From Schizophyllum amplum (taxonomy: Eukaryota > Basidiomycota > Agaricomycetes > Agaricales > Schizophyllaceae), in assembly GCA_007026445.1 (NCBI GenBank), contig VDMD01000045.1, forward strand, positions 124,001 through 188,000: a stretch of DNA of 64,000 nucleotides, in the 5' to 3' direction. A program made the position numbers and the translations under genes. Under the pieces are notes generated by a model, which made no database searches, had not been told where the DNA came from, and saw nothing but the letters and a program-made list of their open reading frames with translations. Numbering within the stretch: position 1 is the stretch's first letter; the number at the start of each line of letters is the position of its first letter. Of the stretch, positions 1 to 9,760 are shown in pieces.

Positions 1-541
1 GGCCCTATACGGCACTCAACACGGCCGTTGTACGGCCCTGTACGGCCCTATACGGCCTTCGTATGGCTTTCGTACGGTCTTCGTACGGTATTACACCAAA
101 ATATTGGAAGACCAACTCAGTGTATGTCTGTAAGGCATGTATATGACACATAGTGCTATGTGAAGTGTGTAGGAAGCTTTCATGAGCCCAAGAGATCAGT
201 AAAGCGCACTGACTGAGCGTCTAAGGTGACCTCCTCGGCATCCGAGGACATTCCGATCACTTCATGTTAAGGCGAGTGCTACGCAAATGAGTGCTTTTCT
301 CCAGTCTCAGATTGAGATATGAGTGTGAGTGGGTGGGCTATAGTAGCGTACATCACTGGCTGCGCACAGGCAAACAATATACGGCACCATACGGCCTTCA
401 AGATACGGCAGTCATACGGCCGGGGAACGGCGCCGTACAGCCGGATACGGCTTTTTCTCATGGCCCGCCGCCATTGACAAGGCGATCACAGCGCTTTTAC
501 CGGGCATTGTTCTTTTTCGCGTACCACCTCCCGCGCTCGCC
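1..541. repeat. Degenerate TACGGCC-type short repeats upstream of NSA1
   Basis: Positions 1-90 hold about eight near-tandem copies of a unit close to TACGGCCYT, spaced 9-12 bases (TATACGGC, CACGGCCG, TACGGCCCTG, TACGGCCCTA, TACGGCCTTC, TATGGCTTTC, TACGGTCTTC). A second, looser group lies at 378-460 (ATACGGCACC, ATACGGCCTT, ATACGGCAGT, CATACGGCCG, CGTACAGCCGG, ATACGGC). Between them is low-complexity AT-richer sequence with no convincing gene. The array may extend left of the window. It could be a decayed minisatellite or a cluster of binding sites in the NSA1 upstream region; the sequence alone does not decide. Confidence 0.6.
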
Positions 542-2000
542 ATGGCCCGATTCATCCTCGGTGACGAACTTGGCAACCTGAAGACTCTCCGCTACCCATC
601 GGCAGTGGAGGGGGAGGCTCCCCAATTGAAGATCGTGCATCAGGGTTCTTCAAGAAGCTCGACGCGCAGCGTGCAGGCGCTCGCTGTGAACGCATCGGAG
701 GAGTCGACCATAGTGAGGATAATGCTTGCTCAGGATATTCAGCTACTGATGCGGACAGAAGTAAAGGTTGCAGCCGGATACTCTAATGGGTCTGCGGCGA
801 TGTACTCGCTTGACGGGGACGATACGATCGACGTCCTGTCCGAGTGGAAGGAGCCGCGCTTCAAACAACAATACGTCGGACTCGGGATATTGCCGACCTC
901 AAGGTCTGTCTGTACCGATGTATATAATGTGGATATGTAGATCGTTGACCGTCATGCAGATCTGTGATATCTTGCACGGCGAATGGCGCCCTTCGGCGGA
1001 CAAATGCCTCTGCAGGGCAAGAGGCAGACGTCGCAACACTTCCTGCCCGTCTGTGTGACTGGAAGCTGTCAAGTGGCGGAGACGCCTTTGCATACGGGGG
1101 GGAAGAGGTTGAGCTTTCTGTCTGGAATCTGGAACAAGCCTTCGCGTCACGTCCCCCCGAGTCTGCTACCCCATCAGCAGCGAAAAAGCGCAAACGCAAC
1201 GATGTGCTCCTCCCTGGAGAACTGTGGCGCGCAAAGAATGTGCGTGTTCACGTTTTCGTCTCATCTCAGCGACTTACCAGGAGCAGGTGGCGAACGATAA
1301 GCTCGGCTTGCGGCAGCCTGTGCACAATACGTCGTTGACGTTCATCTCTTCCACTACTACCTCTGTACACGACATCGCTGTTGGCACGCAGCTGGGTCAT
1401 GTACGCCGATATGACACGAGATCAGCCAGGCGACCCGTGGCGGATTGGGAGAAGGTTGCTAAGATCGGAGGCGTCAAGGAGGTACAGAAAGGCCTTAGCG
1501 AACAGTCAGTGCATTGTCAACTGTGTGCGGGGATAACGTCTGACCCCGCCGTTTAGTGAATTGTTCGTGAGTGACCAAGGGGTGCAACCTCTTGTCGCTC
1601 GACTTGCGAAATGGTCGTGTTGCCTATAGCTACAAAGGTATGCATATCTCAAGCGAGCGTGAAGGGAGACTCTGGCTTACTTTGCCATCCAGGAATAGCC
1701 GGTGCAGTATGCTCCATAGCCACCGCACCAGATGTCCTCGTCAGCGCCGGCCTCGACCGTCTGGTACGCATACACAGCACATTCCCGCCGCAGATTGGGC
1801 AGCAGGACCGCAAGGGAGAAATCCTGCACAAGATCTTCAGCAAGAGTGTGCCTACGGTTGCTGCTTGGGATCAACACGCTGTGGAGCCGAGAAATACTGT
1901 TGACGAAGTGGAGGAGGCTGAAGTGGAGGAGACTGACCGTCTGTGGGAGGAGATGGAGGATGCCGAGGACGAGTCTTCTTCAAGAAAAAGGCGTAAATAG
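542..2000 (+). CDS. NSA1: Ribosome biogenesis WD40 protein Nsa1 (WDR74 family)
   Basis: Nsa1/WDR74 is a seven-bladed WD40 protein of nucleolar pre-60S particles. The five-exon model is 542-903, 960-1239, 1281-1504, 1557-1637 and 1693-2000. The start MARFILGDELGN is family-like. Later blades read AYGGEEVELSVWNLEQ, IAVGTQLGHVRRYD and VCSIATAPDVLVSAGLDR, and the tail is acidic then basic, ending SSRKRRK. The exons sum to one base more than a multiple of three: the conserved FVSDQGCNLLSLDLR region needs GGG where the sequence has GGGG at 1579-1582. A single-base overcall is the simplest reading. The corrected protein would be about 417 residues, in the normal range. It sits head-to-tail with the FHIP gene, 158 bases downstream. 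Family assignment is strong; exact intron edges are inferred. Confidence 0.88.
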
Positions 2001-2158
2001 ACGCTTGGTTGTGGATACATAGCATCTATATAGGCGAACATTTGTGCAGTGATTGAAGTTGACTTTGGTGATAGTGATGGTTGCATAGACGCGATCACTG
2101 GGGGAAGTCGGGCCGTGGACCTGCTGGACGCCTTCATCGCAGCCCGCGAGCGGCGTTC

Positions 2159-5100
2159 ATGGACTACTTTTCCAAGTTCCTGCGGCCAGGCAACCAGCCG
2201 CGCCCGCGAAGCCTGTCGACCACGCTCTTGAGTTTCACAGATCATGGCAGCTCGTGCGGGTTCGTAGCGTTGTTCTACCCGTTTCCCTGCCTTGCCAGCC
2301 GAGCTCAACGTCCCGCGCAGCATACGCTTGAATACCCTGATGAGCGCCAGCTCCTGCGCGGGATTCGCTCAACAGAGGTCCCCGCGCACCTGCAGTCTAT
2401 GGTGGATGCACTGGTGTGGGAGACGGCGCGGACAGAGGAAGGGTACGTCGCGACCGCGTGTATCCGCAGGACCCCTCGCTGACGCGACTGCAGCGGTACT
2501 GGGGCTTGCATGGAGTACATATTGAAGAACGGTGCGTCTGGCACGCCTAATCCATGTCGTATATATATCATAATACTTCGCGACAGACGTGCTGGGCACG
2601 CTCGTACGGCTGAGCGAGGCTGATCGCCCGTTTGGCATCCAGGCCGAGGTCTTGCGCGCCGTCCAGAACATGGTCGTCCTCCTTGACGAACAATTTCTTG
2701 TCCACTCTGCCGTCCATCGCTCTGTTCTGAGGCTCCTCCGCAACTGTGTCGGCGACGACATCCAGGAGCAACTCGACGGCAGGAACAAAGTCATGGGTGC
2801 AGCCAAGAACGCGGTGCGGAGCCAACCGTCAGAATACGAGGAGGATCGTAAGTGCTCAGATTATGGACCCGTCTCGTCGTCACTCACGCGCGCCCAGTCG
2901 TGAACTTGCTCTGCATTCTGTGCAGTCGTATCCGCACGCATCGCGAACTCTTGATGATCTTCTTCCACGATAAACACTGGTATCGGTCTGAACCCCTCTT
3001 CGCCGTAGAGGAAGAGGAGGAGGAGGAGGAAGAAGAAGAGGCGCAGAAAGTCGCTGAAGAACAAGCCCAACGCGCCGGCTCTCCTTCACCTTCGCAGAAC
3101 ACCGTCAAATCCACGCAGGCCTCTTCCCTGACGAAGAAACCGGAATACGAATTTCTGCTCTTCAACTATCTTCTCCGATTCGTGCATAGAGAAGGGCAGA
3201 TTGGCGACTTCGCCCGTGCAGGTCTGCTCTTCCTCATGGACGTGGCTATGTCTCCAGGCGAGCGCACCGCTGGAGATGACAAAGCTGATCCAGTCTCCGA
3301 TGCGGCAAACGCCCTCGCTGACTACATCATCGACGGTGACTTCTCTGAAGTGCTGGGTGCTGGACTGGGCGCCGTCTACTCTCTGCTTCCCTCCAAGCTC
3401 GAGTACCGGCTGCTGAATACGCCCGATGCCGGCCCCGGCAGCGGCATGATGATTGGTGGAACTGGTCCCGAGACAGATGAGGAGAAGCAGGAAGTAGAGG
3501 AACAACGGCAGCGCTCGCGAGCGATGGGCGTGGAGGACGCGTACAACCCCGACTTTAAGGTGCAGCTGGACCATTTCCTGAAGCTCCTCGAGTTCCTTCA
3601 AGATGTCCTGCGCCGGAATATCGTCCACGATGCCGATGTCGCGTCCGCGATGGGCCCGGCGATCGTGCAGTCGATAATGGATGCTGTACGGCGCATCTTC
3701 TTGGAGAACGTGGTGTACCCCTCTGTGCTGGAGTGCTCCGATGCAGATGGGAGTGCCGTAGCCGTCATGTCCTACATTGAAGTCATGATTCGCACTCTCC
3801 GCGATGGCCAGCTTGGCGATCTCTTGGTGGACTTCCTGATGAGCGAGGACAACGACGACGTCGTTCGTCGTCCGCGTCATCAGTCGACGATCAACCTGGA
3901 TGCTGCACCAGCACTCCACAGGCCCGCCTCCGTCGACAAGACGGCGAAGTCACGGAGACGGCGCAGTACGGCGATGGCGTTGCTGGAGATGGAAGCCCCT
4001 GATGCCCGAAGGCAGTCAGAATATCCCACTGCCATGGCACGCTTCACGCTCAAGGATCTGCTGCTCTCAACCTGCGCTCAAAGTCACAGCCGACGTCCAC
4101 TTCGGCAGTGCAACTCCTGCAGACCATGCTCACACAACATCCCCAGCTCTGTGTGGACAAGCTGCTCATCGTGACCTCTGACCCTCGAGCGACCTCGTTC
4201 CCCTTCCCCGCCCTTGACAATAGCGCTCTGGCGACCTCACCGATTAATGATGATGATGATGATGATGATCCATTCAACCCGTCTTTGCGGACTGACGACC
4301 TCAACACAACCATGCCCTCCCATCATCCCATGTTCTTCCAGCCGGAGACAACGTACTCAACGCATGAACGCGAGATGGGCCTGTACATGACGCTGATCTC
4401 GAGAGTCGACCCATCTCACAGTGGAGATGCGTTCAGCACCGGCTACGACCACTACTTGCGCGATGCCCTGATTTCGATACAAACCCAGCCGACATATCAG
4501 TTGGATCTTGACGAGGACGTCCGGCGCAAAATGAAGCACAAGCTCAACGTGAACGACCCCATTATCACCTTGCTGCTGGAGTCCTTACGCAAGTTCTTCT
4601 CCAATACGCCGGAGTACAACATGACTCTGACCGGTGTGCTCGCCACTCTTGCACACCATCCTGACCGCTCGCTTGCCGGGTGGCTGACGTTCGCTCACAA
4701 TAAATCATCTGCGGGAGACAAGTCAGAGTCGGTGTCCGTGCCCATGGACGACGGCGACGATCGCTCTATTGACTTCAAGATAGAGGAGGATCTGGAGAAG
4801 GACCTCGTGTTCCTCCCCCGCATCCAGCGTCGACGATAATTCGCGGCCGGTTGTTCACACAATCTTCCATGGGCTCGTGGCGCAGCTTGAGCGCTATCGC
4901 CAGCTGGTCGATAACTTCGACAGGTACCTCCTCGAGCGGCGCCAGGGCCTCCTATTCTCCGAGAACCTGTCGGACGCACTGAGTCTTGCGTTCGAAATGG
5001 GGGGCGAACAGGTCATCCCGATTGTCCAGGAGCCCGTGCGCCCGAAGCCAGCGAAAAAGCCGACCACGTCGTCTTCATTCGTATCCTTCCTGCAGGACCT

Positions 5101-5524
5101 TACCCCGCGGAAGAGCCGCCCGCAGAAGCCGATGTTAGCAGCTGAGCCGACTACGCCGCCGCGCCGCGGTACGGGGCCGTCCAGCGTCTCAGCGAGTCCC
5201 TTTGGCCCACATTACCGCAGAACGGGCGCCATCAACGTCGAGCCTTTCGTGGCGCCTGTGCCAACGTCTGGACCCTGGACGCCTTCGCAATCATCCATGG
5301 CATGGGTGCCGGAAGACGAGGATGTGTTCAGCTCTGGGTGGAGTGGGAAAACGGAGCCGCACGCCTCACGTGAGGAGGCAGAGGATGTGCAGGAGAAAAC
5401 GCCGACCGTGACGCTTTCGCAGTTGTTGGACAACGTTGTCATTCTGGAGGAGAGCATCAAGGAGCTGGTAGCTATCATTCACGCGCGGAGGAGTTTGGGC
5501 ATAGATTCAGTTCGGTATCTGTAA
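2159..5524 (+). CDS. FHIP/FAM160-family (RAI16-like) protein, three apparent frameshifts
   Basis: FHIP proteins join Hook and FTS to link dynein to early endosomes. The model is 2159-2259, 2321-2442, 2494-2531, 2587-2847 and 2898-5524, about 1,050 residues. Family sequence is clear: VLGTLVRLSEADRPFGIQ, NMVVLLDEQFLVHSAVHR, LLMIFFHDKHWYRSEP, FNYLLRFVHREGQIGDFARA and, near the C-terminus, HTIFHGLVAQLERYRQLVD. A long Glu run (3008-3041) and an Asp run (4246-4269) are encoded by GAG and GAT repeats. The conserved frame shifts at about 2207-2210, at 4071-4072 (CC where CCC is expected, giving SNLRSKSQ) and at about 4828. With those corrections the exon lengths are consistent. Either three base-call errors or a decaying gene; the strong conservation on both sides of each break favours errors. 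Near 2207 an uninterrupted frame also exists but reads less like the family. Confidence 0.82.
3008..3041 (+). repeat. GAG/GAA coding microsatellite (poly-Glu)
   Basis: An in-frame run of GAG/GAA codons within the FHIP gene gives about eleven consecutive acidic residues after the RSEPLFAVE segment. Such tracts vary in length between strains. Confidence 0.85.
4246..4269 (+). repeat. GAT coding microsatellite (poly-Asp)
   Basis: About eight tandem copies of the GAT triplet in the FHIP gene encode an Asp run in a likely disordered loop between two conserved blocks. Confidence 0.85.
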
Positions 5525-5688
5525 AGCTATGTACATGATGTGGAATTCTTGTCGAGGAAAGTTCGACTGCAGTGGTGTGCGTGGATCGGGCCTGGCTTGG
5601 TTTATGACCGCGCAAGAGAAGTGCAGCAGTCGAGGATAAAGATATAGAAATACATGGCACCAGGAGCTACGTGGGACCGGACAACACT

Positions 5689-6792
5689 CTACCTCCTCGT
5701 CTTGCCTTTGGATCTCGGGGCCTTCGACTGCTCCTTCGACGACGCCTTCCCCTTTGTGAGCCTCGCCTGTATCTTCGCGAACTCGTCATCGTCGATATCA
5801 GGAGGGTCTGGGACGCTCGCTTTCTTCCGCTTCCTCGGACTCGCTTCTTCCCCCTCGTCGCCTTCCGCCTTACCCCTCTTCTTTCCGCGTGCCTTTGACT
5901 TCGGTGGTTCGGTGTACTTCGCGGCCAAGCCATCGAGGAAGCTGCTGGACATGCTCTTCTGTTTCTTCTTCAGAATAAGAGCTTGCAATGCGGAGGTGTC
6001 TTCCTCGTCGTCGTCAGCTGGTGCGGCTGCCTTGCCTTTGCCTTTCCCCCGCCGCTGTCCCATCTTTCCGGTGCCGTAGAATTCATCCCATACGCCGAGC
6101 TCCTTGGCAAGCTTCTCCGCTTCTGCTGCTTCTTCGTCGCTTTGTTTCTTGCGTACCAGGCGCGCCTTCTCATCCTTGCTGCTCCTCTCCCAGGTCTTCA
6201 GCGTCGGGATGTCACCCTTCGCGATGAGACCGCTGATGATGATGATGAAGCGCGCCTCGTCGTCGTGTGTAGAGTGTGGGATGTAGGTCATAATCTCCCC
6301 GATGTCGCCGTCGGTCTGAATGTAAGCGGACTTGATGTCCTCGACCTCTTCGAGGGAGCCTGACGCACCATATTAGTATGTGCAAAAACGTAATTGAGCG
6401 CAACGCGTACCCTGATACTCCTTCTTCATCTCATCTAGCTTACCGCGTGTTACGCGATCGAACAGGTCCTCGAAGTATGCCTCCCAGCCGTCTTCGCCGG
6501 TCACATCGTCGAAGCCTTCGTCCGTTCGACCAGTCTGGTCGTACCGCTTGCGCCGTTTTTCGTCGCTCAGCACCGCATACGCGAAGCCGACCTGCTGAAA
6601 TTTGAGCGCAGCGTCTGCCTTCGCCGTCTCGCTGGAGTTCGTGTGCTTGTCAGGATGATGAACGAGGGCCAGGCGGCGGTAAGACTTTCGAATCTCGTCG
6701 ACAGTAGCAGCATTTGGTAATGAAAACACCGCGTACAGGTCGACATTCTCGTCGCCTGGGAAGAACTGGGTGATTGGGTCGTCGCGGTCCAT
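5689..6792 (-). CDS. DNAJC9-like J-domain protein
   Basis: Two exons, 6792-6411 and 6359-5689 (intron 6360-6410 with a TACTAAT branch site), give 350 residues in an intact frame. The J domain follows a short leader at about residues 17-90: NVDLYAVFSLPNAATVDEIR, the Hsp70-activating HPD in ALVHHPDKH, and KFQQVGFAYAVLSDEKRRKRYD. The next segment, YFEDLFDRVTRGKLDEMKKE, and the 'IKSAYIQTDGDIGEIM' region match the DNAJC9 type rather than generic DnaJ; there is no Gly/Phe or zinc region. The C-terminus is very basic (SPRKRKKAS, KGKTRR), suggesting nuclear location. DNAJC9 is known as a histone H3-H4 chaperone that recruits Hsp70; that role here is inferred from family. Its 3' end faces FHIP across 164 bases (convergent). 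Confidence 0.9.
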
Positions 6793-6910
6793 GGCATTGG
6801 CAGTCGAGAAGTGGCGCGTATCGTGACGTGACCAAACGTGACAAAGCGCGTTGAGGCGTGTTGGCACGGGCTTCGGGCCGAGATCACGTAAATACCCCTA
6901 AGTTTTTCAC

Positions 6911-6930
6911 TAGGTTCGGCGCAAGCCCCT
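6911..6930 (+). repeat. Left terminal inverted repeat of the 6.9-kb element
   Basis: A 20-base terminus matching the right end (7949-7968) with two mismatches. The adjacent outer 9 bases are repeated directly beyond the right end. Confidence 0.8.
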
Positions 6931-7948
6931 GGCGGCGACTGCCGTCACCTTCGCCAGAAGGGGCTTGTTCAGAGATCAGGATTGATGTGACTACATTGTA
7001 CAGAGTGCCCCTCCCCTTGTACTTCGCCGATGAACCTGATAAAATACGCTTCAAAAAGCTCAGAAACGGCGCTAACGAATCGTGCAAGCGCGACATGTAT
7101 AGTCGAAGGACGGCAGCTCATATACCATGTTCAAGTGTGGTCACGCTCGCCAATTCTTCTGCCTTCGCACCAAGTTAAGCTTGCAATGAGATGTTTCAAA
7201 ATTAGGATATGTACCAATATAAGGTAGTATAAGTGTAAACATGAGGCGCACACTGAACTCCCTCTCGTGGATGGTCTAGGAGAGCTCGCACAACTGCCCG
7301 TGACGCGCCCTGTGACCGCCTTTGAACCGTGGGAATTCGACCTTAAACTCTTGCGCGACCTGCATGTCTTGTAGGACGCTCTTCGACATCGCGTCCACTG
7401 TACATCTGAGCATGGTACCTCGACAATCAGTGCTCATAATCACCATCTCAAGTGAAAAGCACTGCTGAAGTACCACCAGGGCCGCAGGGTGCATACAACC
7501 TTTGTGAGGGGTACAAATAGTGGATCGGATGGACGGCACGCCTTTCTGGGGTGTGGTTGCGCCGTTGGCGCCTGTATAAAATTACAGGAATCAAGTTACA
7601 GAGGAGACAGAGCGTGCCAGAGGTTTCTCACAATCTCGTTCTATGGCTGCATTATTGTATCGTACATCCTTCTAAGGGGGAGAACCACTTTACAAGACCT
7701 CACTTTGCAGGCTATTTACGTCGTGACTGGTTATAGTAGCGTGGTAATTTTTTCGCAAAACAATAGATCAGTATCTCAAAAACATGGATGCGAGATAACA
7801 AAGCGCTGCGTGGTCGCGTCGCTGACACAGAGTCCGACGATTGTAGTCGCGAAATGATGGATCTTGGTCCAAGCCCCTCTGCTCGCGGCACTCGCGGAGG
7901 TATTTCTAATTACTGTATAAGGAAAGTACCTCGCGTGTGTCGGATCAG

Positions 7949-7968
7949 AGGGGCTTGTTCCGAACCTA
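7949..7968 (-). repeat. Right terminal inverted repeat of the 6.9-kb element
   Basis: Inverted match to 6911-6930 (18/20), followed immediately by the second copy of GTTTTTCAC. Confidence 0.8.
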
Positions 7969-8405
7969 GTTTTTCACAGTCTTCATTTAGCCTGCAGCAA
8001 GGAACGTCTGCCGCGGGAGACAAACAGCAAGGCTGAGCACATCGTCGCTGGCCTGCGTATAGTGATCAAACGTCGGCTGGTGAGTATACAGCATTTTATT
8101 ATAAGATTTCGGCCTCGAACTGACGAATAAACATCGCCCGCCACGATTAGGCGGTTGAAGTGTTTGCCACAGATTGCCACAGTCCAGGCTTCGTCCGCTT
8201 TGAATTTAGCGAACTCGAGGTGACTGTAACATTGCGTTATGGGCTACGGTTCATATATTTGTGAGGGTGAAGCCCAGAAAATATTGATAGTGCTCAGATC
8301 GTGCTTGAGCGGCATGTACAATGTGAGGGGAGTACTATACAGCATACTTACGTCCTTGATTCGTCTCTAGATCGTCGTCCTTTAAATCCCTAGTACTTAC
8401 TCGAA

Positions 8406-9314
8406 TCATTCAATGACAAACCGCGCCTGAGGGTTGAGCGTCAGGCCAGCCCCCAGCGTTCCACCCGTAATTGGGCATGTCGCCGAGCCAAACACCATCT
8501 TCACCTCGCAGCTGTCGTACGCGAAACCCACGCCATGAGGGCTGATGGTGTCTGAGCCGTACGGTAACGCCTTGCAGTTGACGTCGTCTCCGCTGCCTGG
8601 CTTGGAGAATGGCCGAGACGAGGGGCACACATCACAGCGAGCGGAGGCTGGTCCGGAGAACGTGCCCGCACAGCATGGGCAGCAAGCCTCCGCGCCTTGG
8701 CTGTAAAAGTATCAGCGGAAGCGTTCAACTAGCAGTGGAAGATGGTACTGACATCGAGTTGAACGTCCCCGAAAGGCAAGCCTTACATCTGGACTGCCCG
8801 GCTTCTTCCTGATATGTGCCGGCGGGACAGGGCAACGTACGCGTGGCTGCGTAAACGTTGATATATGTGCCAACCTCCGCTGCTATGCAAGCAGGCTGTC
8901 CGGCTGCTGTTGATTTATGAGACTTTCCGTTTGACGCTCTCGCGCTACGGCTTACCAGGCTGATAGGAGCCAAGGTCACAAGCTTCACAAGCGTGCGCCT
9001 TGCCCTCAGCAGAAAAATGACCAGCGGGGCATTCAGTCTGCTCGAGCACACCCGTCGCCGGCACGTAGTAACCTGCAGCAGCGTCGAGGCAAACCGTCTT
9101 TCCAGTCTCTGATAGTATAGTCAGAGCACGGCGTAGGAAAGTTAGGATGACACCCACCGGGCTGGTAGGTTCCCTTCACGCAGGGCTCGCAACTGGTTTG
9201 CCCGCCTGAAGTGAATCCATTGGGCGAAAAGGAACCCGCTGGGCACGGGTTTCCCAGCGGAAATGCGCGAGCGCCGCCCAGGGCGAGAGCCACGACGAGA
9301 AATGTGGGAAGCAT
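8406..9314 (-). CDS. Secreted cysteine-rich protein with GCC2/GCC3 (ephrin-receptor-like) repeats
   Basis: Four exons, 9314-9158, 9108-8956, 8903-8753 and 8700-8406, sum to an intact 251-residue frame. The start carries a clear signal peptide (MLPTFLVVALALGGARA). The mature part has about four repeats of the form C-PAG-F/Y...G...C..C..G-Y/F (NPCPAGSFSPNG, TECPAGHFSAEG, LPCPAGTYQEEAG, CCPCCAGTFSG), the GCC2/GCC3 pattern. Introns fall at equivalent points, three of them phase 1, so the repeats probably arose by exon duplication. The C-terminal 60 residues form a different disulfide-rich module (DSCEVKMVFGSATCPITGG). No catalytic motif is visible. It is probably extracellular or wall-associated; function unknown. 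It lies alone between the transposon and NOC3. Confidence 0.82.
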
Positions 9315-9760
9315 CGTGCAAAGGCGGGGCGCTGAAATATTCGCGGCGCGAGCTGGGGCGGGGAAATGCCGTACAGCGACAGAGTATGATCACAGTTGAT
9401 CTATATAGCTGCGCCCAAGACAGAATATAACAGCATCCGCGAGACAGTAGTCGAGACATGCCAGCTGTAGGGCTTTCCGCCCGCGGAAAGGATCGTCAAC
9501 AGTAGACGTCGCGTGATCAGGCTCCGCGGAACCAGTGCTCATGCCGCACACACCGACAAGTCAAAGAATATAGACAAGCGCACCTTCATATTGCTGATCA
9601 ACGTTGCTCTGATAGAAACAATGGGAATGCAATGAAACATCCATACCTTGGGAAGATACACGAAATGAGATCGACGGGAGGAGGAAGATCAGACGACAAG
9701 GAGGCAAAGTGCAATGACGTACAGCATGTAGTCCCATTGCCACAAACAGATGTAAACACT
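9315..9760. other. Intergenic, NOC3 3' side / cysteine-rich gene 5' side
   Basis: No supported gene. The stretch should hold the promoter of the cysteine-rich gene (read leftward) and the 3' untranslated region of NOC3. Confidence 0.6.

Larger units (their letters stand above)
6902..7977. mobile_element. Non-autonomous DNA transposon (MULE-type signature), about 1.06 kb
   Basis: The element body is 6911-7968. Its left end TAGGTTCGGCGCAAGCCCCT (6911-6930) matches the reverse complement of its right end, AGGGGCTTGTTCCGAACCTA (7949-7968), at 18 of 20 bases. It is flanked by an identical 9-bp direct repeat, GTTTTTCAC, at 6902-6910 and 7969-7977, which looks like a target-site duplication. Just inside each end the AAGCCCCT motif pairs with a second inverted copy (6923-6930 with 6959-6966; 7870-7881 with 7946-7957, the latter a perfect 12-bp pair), so each end can fold into a hairpin. 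The interior has no convincing ORF. A 9-bp duplication is the usual mark of Mutator-like elements, so I infer a MULE-derived non-autonomous copy. Confidence 0.8.

Noticed and set aside
1..90. Possible CRISPR-like repeat array
   Set aside because: Units are about 10 bases, degenerate and without unique spacers; the genome is clearly eukaryotic.
2159..2482. Uninterrupted reading of the FHIP 5' end without intron or frameshift
   Set aside because: It is open, but the peptide after residue 17 loses family character; the model with a break near 2208 and an intron to 2320 restores EFHRSWQLVR-HTLEYPDERQ and consistent phase. Kept as an alternative only.
3086..3919. 277-residue open frame on the minus strand
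   Set aside because: It lies fully opposite a conserved FHIP exon and mirrors its codon structure; a shadow frame.
7276..7857. Short open frames inside the 6.9-kb element
   Set aside because: No transposase motif, no splice-linked extension and ordinary length for random DNA.
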